Shown here piece by piece: positions 17,801 through 24,992 of a stretch of DNA of 35,468 bases; the stretch's first letter is position 1, and each line of letters begins with the position of its first letter. The stretch is taken from NCBI GenBank assembly GCA_937899785.1, contig CALCCG010000219.1, positions 1 through 35,468 of the forward strand, given 5' to 3'. Below the pieces are notes generated by a model. The model searched no databases. It was given only the letters and a program-made list of their open reading frames with translations, and had not been told where the DNA came from. Origin of the DNA: an uncultured Erythrobacter sp. (GTDB lineage Bacteria > Pseudomonadota > Alphaproteobacteria > Sphingomonadales > Sphingomonadaceae). A program made the translations under genes and the position numbers.

Positions 17801-17868
17801 GGAGCAACCAGCGCAAACGGCGCAGCGATCAGGGAAAGGGCGCAAATCGCCCGTGTAAAGAGGGTCAT
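14842..17868 (-). CDS. Secreted M16-family zinc metallopeptidase, two modules
   Basis: A 1008-residue exported protease. The signal peptide MTLFTRAICALSLIAAPFALVAPSIAQ is followed by a proline-rich linker. The N-terminal module has the inverted zinc motif HLLEH (H112, E115, H116) and a third ligand candidate E192 in NAELPIVLAEKRERGG. A second set of M16 domains follows, with a late R/Y-type motif region (ALREEAGAAYSPQVYSK) typical of the substrate-binding half. It is one chain containing both halves, like PqqL-type or pitrilysin-like proteins, and probably works in the periplasm on peptides. It is divergent from nfu. The long plus-strand open frames over it are antisense artefacts. Confidence 0.95.
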   Translation of the reverse strand: MTLFTRAICALSLIAAPFALVAPSIAQDAPAPPPTAEIPVPAPQALQAGDETPWLYRGSDVPVDREWLFGEMENGLRYAVRKNGVPPGQVSIRVRLDVGSLHERDFEQGYAHLLEHLLFRESKYLGQAEAIAAWQRLGATFGADANAETSPTHTAYKIDLPNIDRAKLVESFKYISGMVREPVLNDFNVNAELPIVLAEKRERGGASERVSQLTRRTFFAGQRLSARSPIGIDETLNAADGAKLAEFHRRWYRPENTVVVVAGDEDPQILAGLVEEWFGDWEGRGEAAIAPDFGDPIAPEGTVAAAGTGWPIGEMGVAVEADLPRNLTYAIMRPWRPVQDTIVYNEGLLLDSLSQAIINRRLEARARGGGSFLYAQVSQDDISRSTDATFVTFAPLTDDWQAALADVRSVIADAIANPPTQEEIDREAAEYAVIFENQVEQESVQAGSALADNIVNAVDIRETVAAPKVVRDVFAGMADRLNPPEVLARTQALFKGDVVRSVYVTPQAGEADADALRLALAREVDIDASARLAAQTIRFEDLPPIGEPGEIASQKSLGLLEVEQVNFANGVRALLWANDAEPGRVTVRVRFGSGYRAFDADSAVYAKIGEAALVGAGLGELGQNEIDRLATGRKLGFSFGIDDAVFTLTAQTRSSDVADQLYLFAAKLGTPRWDADPVIRAKAALALAYNTYATSPGGIISRDLQFLVTDKDPRFETPDPAALDTVTPEGFRTVWEPLLRQGPIEVLVFGEFDKDAIIAKLAETFGALPPRDPIPLDVALRVPRFPVGDPMPTVLEHRGDANQAAAVVAWKSGGGVASIRESRQIEILTQLFNNRLLEALREEAGAAYSPQVYSKWPTDLDGGGTMPAIAQVEPELLPVFLSEADRIAKDLAANPPTADEIDRVTGPLSQLIRRASTGNLFWLYNLEGSSYDPQRLETLPYLLGDYSRTDPRIMQFLADRYFAQGAPLRLAIIPQGQEMAEVAPLAPPKPKAAPARIGPVQGPGVAGR

Positions 17869-17914
17869 GATCAGGCGATATAGAGCGCACAGGACTGAAG
17901 GGATAGTGAATGTG

Positions 17915-17927
17915 TCACATATTGTGA
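17915..17927. promoter_or_regulatory. Short palindrome between the M16 peptidase and nfu
   Basis: TCACA-TAT-TGTGA is a perfect inverted repeat just upstream of the nfu -35 and 47 bases before the peptidase start. The arms resemble CRP half-sites but point the wrong way for a CRP site. It may bind an unknown dimeric regulator. Confidence 0.35.
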
Positions 17928-17931
17928 TTGC

Positions 17932-17960
17932 TTGCCCTTGGTCAGGCGGCCTCCTATATC
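17932..17960 (+). promoter_or_regulatory. Putative nfu promoter giving a leaderless transcript
   Basis: TTGCCC (17932-17937), a 17-base spacer and TATATC (17955-17960) are followed after six bases by the nfu ATG. The likely transcription start coincides with the start codon, and no Shine-Dalgarno is present. Confidence 0.5.
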
Positions 17961-17966
17961 TTGCGC

Positions 17967-18548
17967 ATGTTCATTGAGACCGAAACCACACCCAACCCTT
18001 CAAGCCTAAAGTTCCTGCCGGGGCGCACCGTCATGACGATGGGGACCCGCGAATTTGCCTCGCCAGAGGCCGCGGAGGCAAGCCCCCTCGCGCAGGCGAT
18101 CTTCGACACGGGCGAAGCGGTGAATGTCTTCTTTGGCTTTGACTTTGTCACGGTCACCGCCGCGCCGGGCGCGGACTGGAGCGCGCTCAAACCCGAAGTC
18201 ACCGCGATTTTGCTGGATCACTTCGTCTCCGAGGCGCCCTTGTTTGCCGGTGGCAGCGCGGACGGCATCCACGTCCCGGCTGAGACCGATACGATGGTTG
18301 TCGAGGACCGCGAGGAAGACGCGAATATCATCGCCAATATCAACGAACTGCTCGAGACGCGCGTGCGCCCCGCGGTTGCGGGCGATGGTGGCGATATCGC
18401 CTATCGCGGTTATCTGGACGGCGTGGTTTATCTCACGCTTCAAGGCGCGTGCGCCGGCTGCCCTTCCAGCACGGCGACCCTCAAGCAGGGAATTGAGAGC
18501 CTGCTCAAGCACTACGTTCCTGAAGTGACCGAAGTCCGCGCCGCCTGA
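17967..18548 (+). CDS. NifU-family iron-sulfur carrier protein
   Basis: A 193-residue Fe-S cluster carrier. The start MFIETETTPNPSSLKFLPG is the standard beginning of the Nfu N-terminal domain, so the upstream in-frame extension is rejected. The C-terminal NifU domain (about 118-190) has the cluster-binding CxxC in GACAGCPSS (C162, C165). Such proteins accept Fe-S clusters from the SUF or ISC scaffold and pass them to targets. It has no ribosome site and probably a leaderless mRNA. It heads a plus-strand run with rutE-like, tsaB and rimI genes spaced by about 30-40 bases or overlapping, likely one operon. Confidence 0.95.
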   Translation: MFIETETTPNPSSLKFLPGRTVMTMGTREFASPEAAEASPLAQAIFDTGEAVNVFFGFDFVTVTAAPGADWSALKPEVTAILLDHFVSEAPLFAGGSADGIHVPAETDTMVVEDREEDANIIANINELLETRVRPAVAGDGGDIAYRGYLDGVVYLTLQGACAGCPSSTATLKQGIESLLKHYVPEVTEVRAA

Positions 18549-18579
18549 CCCGTCTGGCCCTCTTGCCAAGGACCTTTTC

Positions 18580-19188
18580 ATGACCAAGCAATTCCATGAC
18601 ACCGTCCTGTCGGACGAAGCCATCGCGCAACTCTTTAACGAGGCCCGCTCGTATAATGGCTGGCTCGACAAACCCGTTTCGGATGAACAGGTCCACGCCA
18701 TATGGGACCTTGTAAAGATGGCGCCAACGTCGGCCAACATGCAGCCGGCGCGAATTGTTTGGGTCAAGTCCGCAGAAGAGAAAGCCAAGCTCGCCGAATG
18801 CGTGATGTCGGGCAATAAAGAGAAAATTCTTGCCGCCCCGGTCACGGCGGTCATTGGCTTCGACATCGATTACCACGAGGAGCTGCCCTGGCTTTTCCCT
18901 CACACCGACGCCAAGAGTTGGTTCGACGGCAATGAGCCACTGCGCGAAGAAAGCGCGCTGCGCAATTCCTCGCTGCAAGGCGCCTACATCATGCTCGCTG
19001 CGCGCGCCTTGGGCCTTGATTGCGGGCCGATGTCCGGTTTTGACCCCGCCGCAGTAAACGCCGCTTTCTTCGCAGACGAGCCGCGCCACCGGGTCAATTT
19101 CTTGTGCTCGATCGGCTATGGCGATCCGACAAGTGTCTTTGACCGCTCCCCGCGCCCCGACTTCGACCGCTTCAACACTCTTGTGTAA
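18580..19188 (+). CDS. rutE: Malonic semialdehyde reductase / RutE-HadB-like nitroreductase family protein
   Basis: A 202-residue FMN-dependent nitroreductase-fold enzyme. It aligns along its length with E. coli RutE: NEARSYNGWLDKPVSD, MAPTSANMQPARIVWV, SGNKEKILAAPVTAVI, LFPHTDAKSWF, RNSSLQGAYIMLAARALGLDCGPMSGFD and IGYGDP. RutE reduces malonic semialdehyde in pyrimidine breakdown; here no other rut gene is nearby, so the physiological substrate may differ. AAGGA lies seven bases before the ATG. It stands 31 bases after nfu, and its Fe-S carrier and tRNA-modification neighbours do not explain its role. Confidence 0.93.
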   Translation: MTKQFHDTVLSDEAIAQLFNEARSYNGWLDKPVSDEQVHAIWDLVKMAPTSANMQPARIVWVKSAEEKAKLAECVMSGNKEKILAAPVTAVIGFDIDYHEELPWLFPHTDAKSWFDGNEPLREESALRNSSLQGAYIMLAARALGLDCGPMSGFDPAAVNAAFFADEPRHRVNFLCSIGYGDPTSVFDRSPRPDFDRFNTLV

Positions 19189-19226
19189 CTTGCCCCTTTG
19201 ACCGGCTTGAGGCAGGGCAGGCCCGA

Positions 19227-19853
19227 ATGCGCACCCTTGCTCTAGAGACGGCCAGCGAAGCCTGTTCGGTCGCTTTGTTCGAAGGCGCCCATTCGCTTGC
19301 GGCAGAGCACCGCATTCTGGGACGCGGACATGCCGAACAGCTGGTGCCGATGATTCAGACGCTGCCTGACAAAGGCCGCGCGGATCGCATACTCGTTTCG
19401 CTGGGACCGGGCAGCTTTACCGGCGTGCGCATTGGCCTTGCCACCGCGCACGCGCTGGGTGTGGCCTGGCAGGCCGAGGTTCTGGGCTATGCGACGCTGC
19501 GCCTCATCCACAACCAAGCGAGCCCGCCCCAGCCGCGCGCGACAACGGTCTGCGTGAATGGTGGGCATGGAGAGTGGTTCGTGCAAAACTTCGGCCCATC
19601 AGGCGAAGCGCAAAGCGATTTGTTTTCGCTGTCTCCCGAGCGCGCGGCCGAATTTCCGGTGCACGATACGATTGTCGGAAACCGCGCGGAGGAATACCTT
19701 GCTGTGGTAAAGGGCGATCGCAGGGCGCTGCCCATTCTGCCAGACGCCAAGCACGCGCTGGCGCTGCACGCCGCGCATCTCACCAAAGATTTGCGCCCGA
19801 TCTATGGCCGCGCGCCCGACGCCACGCCGCTGATGACGGCCGCTCCTTCATGA
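19227..19853 (+). CDS. tsaB: tRNA t6A threonylcarbamoyladenosine protein TsaB
   Basis: A 208-residue ASKHA-fold protein that pairs with TsaD and TsaE to make N6-threonylcarbamoyl-adenosine at tRNA position 37. The N-terminus MRTLALETASEACSVAL, the GHAEQLVPMI segment, and the SLGPGSFTGVRIGLATAHAL motif are typical; the C-terminus has the usual PIYGRAPDA. The gene overlaps rimI by ATGA (19850-19853), which implies translational coupling. The tsaB-rimI pairing is common in proteobacteria. tsaD is not in the window. Confidence 0.95.
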   Translation: MRTLALETASEACSVALFEGAHSLAAEHRILGRGHAEQLVPMIQTLPDKGRADRILVSLGPGSFTGVRIGLATAHALGVAWQAEVLGYATLRLIHNQASPPQPRATTVCVNGGHGEWFVQNFGPSGEAQSDLFSLSPERAAEFPVHDTIVGNRAEEYLAVVKGDRRALPILPDAKHALALHAAHLTKDLRPIYGRAPDATPLMTAAPS

Positions 19854-20332
19854 ACGATTCGCTCAAAGACGGCTCATGCTCCCTGACAGACGGCATCATG
19901 CGGATAATGGAGAGCGCTTTCGACCCGGCCTATGGCGAAGCCTGGAATCGCCGGCAGATTGGCGACGCGCTGGCCCTTCCCAGCACTCACGCCCTGCTCG
20001 TCAACGCCAGCGGCCACGTGATAATCGCGGGCGATGACGAACCGACCGGGTTTGTGCTTTCGCGCCATGCGGCGGATGAAGAAGAGCTGCTTTTGATTGC
20101 GGTTCTGCCGGACCATCGGGCGCAAGGGCTTGGCGAAGTCCTGATCGATGGTTTGTGTGAAGCGGCGTGCGCGCGCGGGGTTTCGCGGATATTCCTTGAG
20201 ATGCGTCGCGGCAACCCGGCCATCCATCTCTACCGCAAAGTAGGATTCGAGCCCATCGGCGAGCGGCCGAACTATTACAAGATGGCCGATGGGAGACGTA
20301 TAGACGCGATTACTTTCGCTCGCGCTCTTTAA
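19850..20332 (+). CDS. rimI: GNAT N-acetyltransferase, RimI-like
   Basis: A 160-residue GNAT enzyme. The start at 19850 overlaps the tsaB stop, so the frame further upstream is antisense to nothing real and is rejected. The acetyl-CoA loop is in LLLIAVLPDHRAQGLGEVLIDGL, followed by IFLEMRRGNPAIHLYRKVGFEPIGERPNYYK, the classic RimI C-terminal pattern. RimI acetylates the N-terminal alanine of ribosomal protein S18. The tsaB neighbour supports the call. It is the last gene of the nfu run; an AT-rich region of 136 bases follows. Confidence 0.92.
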   Translation: MNDSLKDGSCSLTDGIMRIMESAFDPAYGEAWNRRQIGDALALPSTHALLVNASGHVIIAGDDEPTGFVLSRHAADEEELLLIAVLPDHRAQGLGEVLIDGLCEAACARGVSRIFLEMRRGNPAIHLYRKVGFEPIGERPNYYKMADGRRIDAITFARAL

Positions 20333-20388
20333 GCCCCTCATTACATTGATAATGGACGTAATTGGGTGAGCATAACGTCGATGGCTGC

Positions 20389-20444
20389 TTGCATTAACAT
20401 AACACTTCGTCCAATACGTAATCTCCGATTAATCAAAGTCGGAG
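20389..20444 (+). promoter_or_regulatory. AT-rich mucR promoter and leader
   Basis: TTGCAT (20389-20394) with AATACG 18 bases later is a weak promoter candidate. A leader inverted repeat CTCCGA/TCGGAG spans 20423-20444, and ACGTAAT occurs twice nearby (about 20356 and 20416). MucR proteins bind AT-rich DNA with TA steps and often repress themselves, so autoregulation is plausible. Confidence 0.4.
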
Positions 20445-20468
20445 AAAACAAAACAACACGAGGGACTC

Positions 20469-20906
20469 ATGCAAGAACTTGAACTGGAGATGAAGGAAAC
20501 TCTCATCACGCTCACAAGCGACATAGTTGCCGCACATGTTAGCAATAACGATGTGGCGGTGGACGATGTGCCCGGGCTTATTACCAATGTCTTTGGTGCG
20601 CTTGCCGGCCTTGGCGAAGCCGCCGAGCCCGCTGAAGAGCGGCCCGAACCGGCCGTTTCGATACGAGCGTCGGTGAAGCCGGATTACATTGTGTGCCTTG
20701 AGGACGGCAAGAAGCTGAAAATGCTCAAGCGGTATCTGCGCACCAATTACGATATGACGCCGGAAGAGTACCGCGCGCGTTGGAACCTGCCTTCGGACTA
20801 TCCGATGGTGGCTCCAAACTACGCTGAAAAGCGCCGCGATCTGGCCAAGAAGATTGGCCTGGGACGCAAGCCGGGCAGCGGCCGTCCGCGTCGCAAGGCG
20901 GCTTAA
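20469..20906 (+). CDS. mucR: MucR/Ros-family transcriptional regulator with altered zinc finger
   Basis: A 145-residue global regulator of the MucR/Ros family. Residues 1-50 form the oligomerisation part, and 66-130 the DNA-binding part: IRASVKPDYIVCLEDGKKLKMLKRY, TPEEYRARWNLPSDYPMVAPNYAEKRRDLAKKIGLGRK. In zinc-binding members a Cys-x2-Cys/Asp pair is joined by two histidines about 13 and 17-18 residues after the first Cys. Here Cys76 and Asp79 are kept, but the later positions are Tyr89, Asn93 and Tyr94, so a zinc site is unlikely. GAGGGA precedes the ATG. It is monocistronic with a strong terminator. Confidence 0.93.
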   Translation: MQELELEMKETLITLTSDIVAAHVSNNDVAVDDVPGLITNVFGALAGLGEAAEPAEERPEPAVSIRASVKPDYIVCLEDGKKLKMLKRYLRTNYDMTPEEYRARWNLPSDYPMVAPNYAEKRRDLAKKIGLGRKPGSGRPRRKAA

Positions 20907-20932
20907 GCCACCTCACGGTCGCATCGGAATAG

Positions 20933-20966
20933 CCCCGCGCTTTGCCTTGGCAGAGCGCGGGGTTTT
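20933..20966 (+). terminator. Strong rho-independent terminator after mucR
   Basis: CCCCGCGCT pairs perfectly with AGCGCGGGG, with an inner TGCC/GGCA stem, and TTTT follows at 20963. It lies 26 bases after the mucR stop. Confidence 0.85.
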
Positions 20967-20971
20967 CTGTG

Positions 20972-20995
20972 GGCTGGCTGGTCCAGCCGCGTTTT
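20972..20995 (+). terminator. Possible second, weaker terminator
   Basis: GGCTGG (20972-20977) pairs with CCAGCC (20983-20988), then GCG and TTTT follow. It stands right after the first hairpin and may back it up. Confidence 0.35.
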
Positions 20996-21138
20996 GCTCG
21001 ATCCCCACCTTTTTGCACCGCCGCTTGAGCAAGACGCATGGTCTGGGTAAGGGATTTGTATCACACCTTCATCGGGCCTGATCCGTGGATTGCGTTCCAC
21101 GGCTTCCGTAAGCGCCCAATTTGGTAGGGGAGCGTTCC

Positions 21139-21561
21139 TTGACCCAGAAAATCGATCTTGAGCAATTGTGCGCCGAAAAGGGCTTGCGCATCACAGAACA
21201 GCGCCGCGTCATCGCGCGCGTCCTGTCCGAAAGCGAAGACCATCCCGATGTCGAACTGCTTCACAGCCGCGCCTCAGCGATCGACCCGAAGATTTCGATC
21301 GCAACGGTTTACCGCACGGTGCGCTTGTTCGAAGAGGCTGGCATCCTTGACCGACACGATTTTGGCGATGGTCGATCGCGCTACGAGCCGGTGCCCGAGG
21401 CGCACCACGATCACCTAATTGATGTGGAAACCGGCCGGGTGGTCGAATTCGTCGACCCCGAAGTCGAATCGCTCCAGCGCCAGATCGCCGAAAAGCTGGG
21501 ATATCGTTTGGTCGACCACCGGATGGAACTCTACGGCGTTCGCATCTCGCGCGAAGACTGA
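21139..21561 (+). CDS. fur: Ferric uptake regulator, Fur family, TTG start
   Basis: A 140-residue Fur-family repressor. The start is set at TTG 21139 because GGGGAG lies six bases upstream and the product then begins MTQKIDLEQLCAEKGLRITEQRR, as relatives do; no ATG is available. The winged helix covers about 10-85 (DHPDVELLHSRA, ISIATVYRTVRLFEEAGIL), and HHDHLIDVETGRVVEF starts the dimer domain with His and Asp metal ligands. The two CxxC pairs of E. coli Fur are absent, as in many alphaproteobacterial Fur proteins. It is followed by an acyltransferase gene after 32 bases. An imperfect hairpin lies at 21083-21102 upstream. Confidence 0.93.
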   Translation: MTQKIDLEQLCAEKGLRITEQRRVIARVLSESEDHPDVELLHSRASAIDPKISIATVYRTVRLFEEAGILDRHDFGDGRSRYEPVPEAHHDHLIDVETGRVVEFVDPEVESLQRQIAEKLGYRLVDHRMELYGVRISRED

Positions 21562-21593
21562 CGCGCCCTTCACGGACGCAAAGAGAGGACCAC

Positions 21594-22481
21594 GTGGGCA
21601 CAACCGACAGACAAGCTTGGGAGCAACGCGTGGCGGCCGCCCGTGGCGAATCGACACCGATTTCTTTGGCTGGCCGCGCCCGCATCACTCTGCGCGTGCT
21701 GGGACTGCTCGGCCTGTTGCTGGTCTTTTTACCGCTGCACTTCCTGTTCCGCATATTCGCCTATGGATCGCCTTTCCCGATGCTGTTTTTGCGGTACGCG
21801 GCGCGCGTGTGCGGTGCGAGGGTCAACACGGTTGGAACGCACCTTAAGCGCGATGTCTTCTACGTGGCGAACCATGTGTCCTGGATCGACATTCTCGCGC
21901 TTGCCGGCGCGAGCGGAACCGCGTTTGTGGCCAAGTCGGAACTGGAGAAATCGCCGATTGTCGGATGGCTGGCCTCGCTCAACCGCACGGTCTTTGTAAA
22001 GCGCGAACACCGAATGGGCGTCGCCGAACAGATAAACGCGCTGAAAGAGGCGCTGGCGGACAATTGGTCGGTGACTGTCTTCCCCGAAGGAACAACAACA
22101 GACGGCCAGTCGCTCCTGCCCTTCAAGACAAGCATGCTCTCGGTTCTCGAGCCGCCGCCGCCTGGGGTTCTCGTGCAGCCCGTCCTGCTCGACTATGGAC
22201 CGGTGGCCGAATGGATTGGATGGATCGGCGATGAAGGCGGTTTGAACAACGCGAAACGCCTTTTGTCGCGCAAGGGATCCTTCGCGATGGCGGTGCATTT
22301 TCTTGAACCCTTCAGCCCCGAAGATTTTCGCGGGCGCAAGGCTATCAGCGCTGAAGCGAGGCGCCGCATCGAAGAGGCGTTGTGCGAAGCTCTGGGAAAG
22401 CCGCTGCGCGAATTCAGCCACTCGGTTCCGCCCGTCCGCTATGAGCCGCCCCGAAAAACCATCCCCGAGGACGTAGCCTGA
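21594..22481 (+). CDS. plsC: 1-acyl-sn-glycerol-3-phosphate acyltransferase, GTG start
   Basis: A 295-residue inner-membrane acyltransferase that makes phosphatidate from lysophosphatidate in phospholipid synthesis. The start is GTG at 21594 with AGAGAGG just upstream. A hydrophobic segment lies at about 31-57; the catalytic NHVSWID (H94, D99) and the FPEGTTTDG motif (163-171) are intact. It is 32 bases downstream of fur, the usual pairing in this group of bacteria. The gene normally next in relatives, miaB, is not here but on the other strand about 7.5 kb away. Confidence 0.93.
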   Translation: MGTTDRQAWEQRVAAARGESTPISLAGRARITLRVLGLLGLLLVFLPLHFLFRIFAYGSPFPMLFLRYAARVCGARVNTVGTHLKRDVFYVANHVSWIDILALAGASGTAFVAKSELEKSPIVGWLASLNRTVFVKREHRMGVAEQINALKEALADNWSVTVFPEGTTTDGQSLLPFKTSMLSVLEPPPPGVLVQPVLLDYGPVAEWIGWIGDEGGLNNAKRLLSRKGSFAMAVHFLEPFSPEDFRGRKAISAEARRRIEEALCEALGKPLREFSHSVPPVRYEPPRKTIPEDVA

Positions 22482-22695
22482 CCCACCCCTACCGGGCGGC
22501 GTATCGCTCTTCCGCGGCGCCTATCCTCCTCTTTTGCCGGCGCGGGAGACCAAAGCGCTCACCATCGGCGGACAAAGGGCAGATTTCAGCGGAAAATCGG
22601 CAAAATGGCACCGGGGGAGAAAAAAATCGCTCCGTTGGTTATTCGCCCTTGATGTTTTTCGCGGTCGTTGTAGCAATTGGGTCAAGGAGACTGTC

Positions 22696-22905
22696 ATGAA
22701 AAAATCGCTTGTTCCTCTTTTGGCTCTGTCGCTGTTCGCCGCGCCCGTCTTTGCGCAGGTCGAGCGAGCCAACGCGCCGCTAGCGGATGAAAGCAGCGAC
22801 CTTAAAGGGGCACCGGGGCTCACCGTCCTGATCGGAGCGCTCGCGTTGGCTGTCACCGTTATTCTGGTCATCGATGATGACGACGATGAAGCGGTTAGCG
22901 GATAA
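22696..22905 (+). CDS. Small exported single-span protein with acidic tail
   Basis: A 69-residue product. The ATG at 22696 has AAGGAG seven bases upstream; the upstream frame is ignored. It has a signal peptide (MKKSLVPLLALSLFAAPVFAQ), a short polar stretch, a membrane helix at about 43-59 (GLTVLIGALALAVTVILVI) and a terminal acidic run IDDDDDE. Similar tiny membrane proteins with Asp-rich tails are common among sphingomonads, but no function is known to me. The tail might face the cytoplasm. The gene is isolated by a 214-base gap upstream and a convergent LysR gene downstream. Confidence 0.75.
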   Translation: MKKSLVPLLALSLFAAPVFAQVERANAPLADESSDLKGAPGLTVLIGALALAVTVILVIDDDDDEAVSG

Positions 22906-23058
22906 AACCAGCTTTTTGCGTTCTATGGTTTGAGGCGATTGGGCTGATCTGATGTCGGTCCGATCAACCTAGGGCGTCTTCCCTTACAGACAGCTTTCGT
23001 TCCCAGGCAGCGCCGCGTCTCTCTTCAGGCGTGGATCAAGCCTGCCTTGTGGCGGCGT

Positions 23059-23943
23059 CTACAGCGCGGCGCGCACAAGCCAATCGTGGAACAGCCGCAC
23101 AGGCCGCATCTCTAACGCGGTCGGTTTGCACACGAACCAGTAGCTGTACGGGCTCTCGACTTCGAGCGCGCCGAGATTAGTCAGCCGGTTATCCGCCGCG
23201 CGGCGCAGGTGATCGTCGTGCATGATCGCGATGCCAAGCCCCTGCGCGGCCGCTTCGAGCATCAACTGGCCGGAATCGTAATGGTCAATCGCCGCAGGCT
23301 CCATATCGTCGAGACGATAAGCCTGTTTCCAGGCGCGAAAGCTCTCAGGCAGCTCATTGTGGATCAAGAAGGTCTGCTTGGCGAGGCTCTCAGCCTCGAC
23401 CTCTTCGCCCACATTTTGCGCCACGTCCTTCGAACAGATCGCGTGGACCAGATTATGGTCCAACCGCACAGCGTGCAGATTGGTGTCGGGGCCCCGCGAC
23501 AAGATAATCGCCGCGTCGAGCGTGTCTCCGACCCGACCTTCAAGGTGGGGCGCGGTATCGATGTCGATATGGAGCAAAGGGTGGCGCTTGCGCAGCTCGC
23601 CAAGGCGCGGAAACAGGCGCTGCGAGCCAAACATCGGCAACACGCCCAAACGCAAGCGCAGCAAAGACACATTGTCCGACTGGCTCTCCACCGCGCGTGC
23701 GAGCGATTCCAGATGCGGGTTGACCGCTTCGTAAAACGCCTGCCCCTCATCGGGCAGCTGCAGCGATTGGCGCGCACGCGTGAACAGCTTTTTGCCGACG
23801 ATCTCTTCGAGATTGGTGATCCGGCGCGACAGCGCGGACGGGCTTAACCCGATCTCTTCAGCGGCCGCGCGGGCCGATCCAAGGCGAACCGTACGCATGA
23901 AGGCTTCGAGCGCGCGAAGCGGTGGCAAACGACGTGAGGGCAT
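23059..23943 (-). CDS. LysR-family transcriptional regulator, GcvA-like
   Basis: A 294-residue LysR protein with an N-terminal helix-turn-helix (LPPLRALEAFMRTVRLGSARAAAEEIGLSPSALSRRITNLEE, about 7-48) and an effector domain. The start MPSRRLPPLR at 23943 is chosen for the AGGAGAG a few bases upstream, although the frame is open for 17 further codons. The LPPLRALEAF opening is typical of the GcvA group. It is downstream of corC on the same strand, at the position where relatives often have lnt. No adjacent divergent target gene is visible, so its regulon is unknown. The 92-base region upstream is AT-rich and may hold its own promoter. Confidence 0.9.
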   Translation of the reverse strand: MPSRRLPPLRALEAFMRTVRLGSARAAAEEIGLSPSALSRRITNLEEIVGKKLFTRARQSLQLPDEGQAFYEAVNPHLESLARAVESQSDNVSLLRLRLGVLPMFGSQRLFPRLGELRKRHPLLHIDIDTAPHLEGRVGDTLDAAIILSRGPDTNLHAVRLDHNLVHAICSKDVAQNVGEEVEAESLAKQTFLIHNELPESFRAWKQAYRLDDMEPAAIDHYDSGQLMLEAAAQGLGIAIMHDDHLRRAADNRLTNLGALEVESPYSYWFVCKPTALEMRPVRLFHDWLVRAAL

Positions 23944-24035
23944 GATCTCTCCTGTTGTAAGAAGAGAAACGCGCGGCAAGCGATTTGGATGCAAAAAATC
24001 GAAGAAATATGTGAATTATCGCGTTAGAGATGCGG

Positions 24036-24980
24036 TTATTGCATGTCATTCGCAGCCGAAGTCGAGACCGGCCGATGCAATCGCAACCGCTTCACATGGG
24101 TCTCATCACCCGCTGTAACCTCAATCCTCCAGCCGCTTGGATGTTCCACCACGGCGCCCACTTGCGGCACCGCTTCGGCGAGAACAAACGCGAGGCCGCC
24201 CAGCGTATCAACCGATTCTTCAACCTCGGCGAGGCGCGGGTCAACAATCTCGGCGACATCGTCAAGCTCGGCTCGCGCGTCGCAGTCCCACATGCCCTCG
24301 CCAATGGCGACGATCAGGTCTTCGGGCGTGTCATCATGTTCGTCTTCTATCTCGCCGACAATTTCTTCGACCAGATCCTCGATCGTGATGATCCCGTCCG
24401 TGCCCGAGAATTCATCGAGCACGATCGCCAAATGCACCCGCCGCGCGCGCATATCAGCCAGCACATCCAACGCGCCGCGCACTTGGGGCACGTAGAGCGG
24501 CTGACGCATAAGCGTCGTCCAATCTTGCGGCGGGGGTGTCCCGTTCGCCAAATAGGAGAAGACGTCCTTGATATGGATCATGCCGATGACCGAATCGAGC
24601 GTGTCGCGGTAGACCGGCATGCGCGAGTGACCATGCTCAGCGAAAGTGGCGACCAGCTCATCCCAACCGATCTTGGCGTCAACAGCGATGATCTCGCCGC
24701 GCGGCACCGCAACATCATCGGCGTCATGCTCGGAAAAATGGAGGAGGTTGCGAAGCATCTGCCGCTCAACCGGCAAGAGATCGCCATTGGCGCTGGCACC
24801 CTGCTCGGGGGCGGCGTCGCCGTTCTCCCCTTCGTGCTCGTCGATCGCTTCTTCCAGCTGCGCGCGCAAGGAGCGATCAGCGTCGCTCGCCCCGACTATG
24901 CGTTTGAGAGTGAGCCCCAGATTGGCCAGGAGCCCGCTGCTACTCTCCGCGTCTCCCGCGGCGGATGGTGAATCGGGCAT
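24036..24980 (-). CDS. corC: CorC/HlyC-type CBS-domain protein
   Basis: A 314-residue cytoplasmic protein with two CBS domains (about 85-210: VPRGEIIAVDAKI...SRMPVYRDTLDSVIGMIHIKDV, then IVLDEFSGTDGIITIEDLVEEIVGEIEDEHD) and a CorC_HlyC C-terminal domain (about 220-305). E. coli YbeX/CorC is of this type and is tied to Mg2+/Co2+ homeostasis and ribosome quality. It follows ybeY by 12 bases, so they are co-transcribed, as in most proteobacteria. The insertion-prone acidic N-terminal part (EGENGDAAPEQG) is variable and of no clear meaning. Confidence 0.94.
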   Translation of the reverse strand: MPDSPSAAGDAESSSGLLANLGLTLKRIVGASDADRSLRAQLEEAIDEHEGENGDAAPEQGASANGDLLPVERQMLRNLLHFSEHDADDVAVPRGEIIAVDAKIGWDELVATFAEHGHSRMPVYRDTLDSVIGMIHIKDVFSYLANGTPPPQDWTTLMRQPLYVPQVRGALDVLADMRARRVHLAIVLDEFSGTDGIITIEDLVEEIVGEIEDEHDDTPEDLIVAIGEGMWDCDARAELDDVAEIVDPRLAEVEESVDTLGGLAFVLAEAVPQVGAVVEHPSGWRIEVTAGDETHVKRLRLHRPVSTSAANDMQ

Positions 24981-24992
24981 GGCCCTGCTTGA

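Noticed and set aside
17915..17927. A CRP/FNR binding site
   Set aside because: The half-sites are in the reverse order and the spacing of three is wrong for both CRP and FNR.
20967..21138. A Fur box for fur autoregulation
   Set aside because: No 19-bp GATAATGATTATC-like or alphaproteobacterial Fur/Irr motif could be found; only an unrelated hairpin at 21083-21102 was seen.
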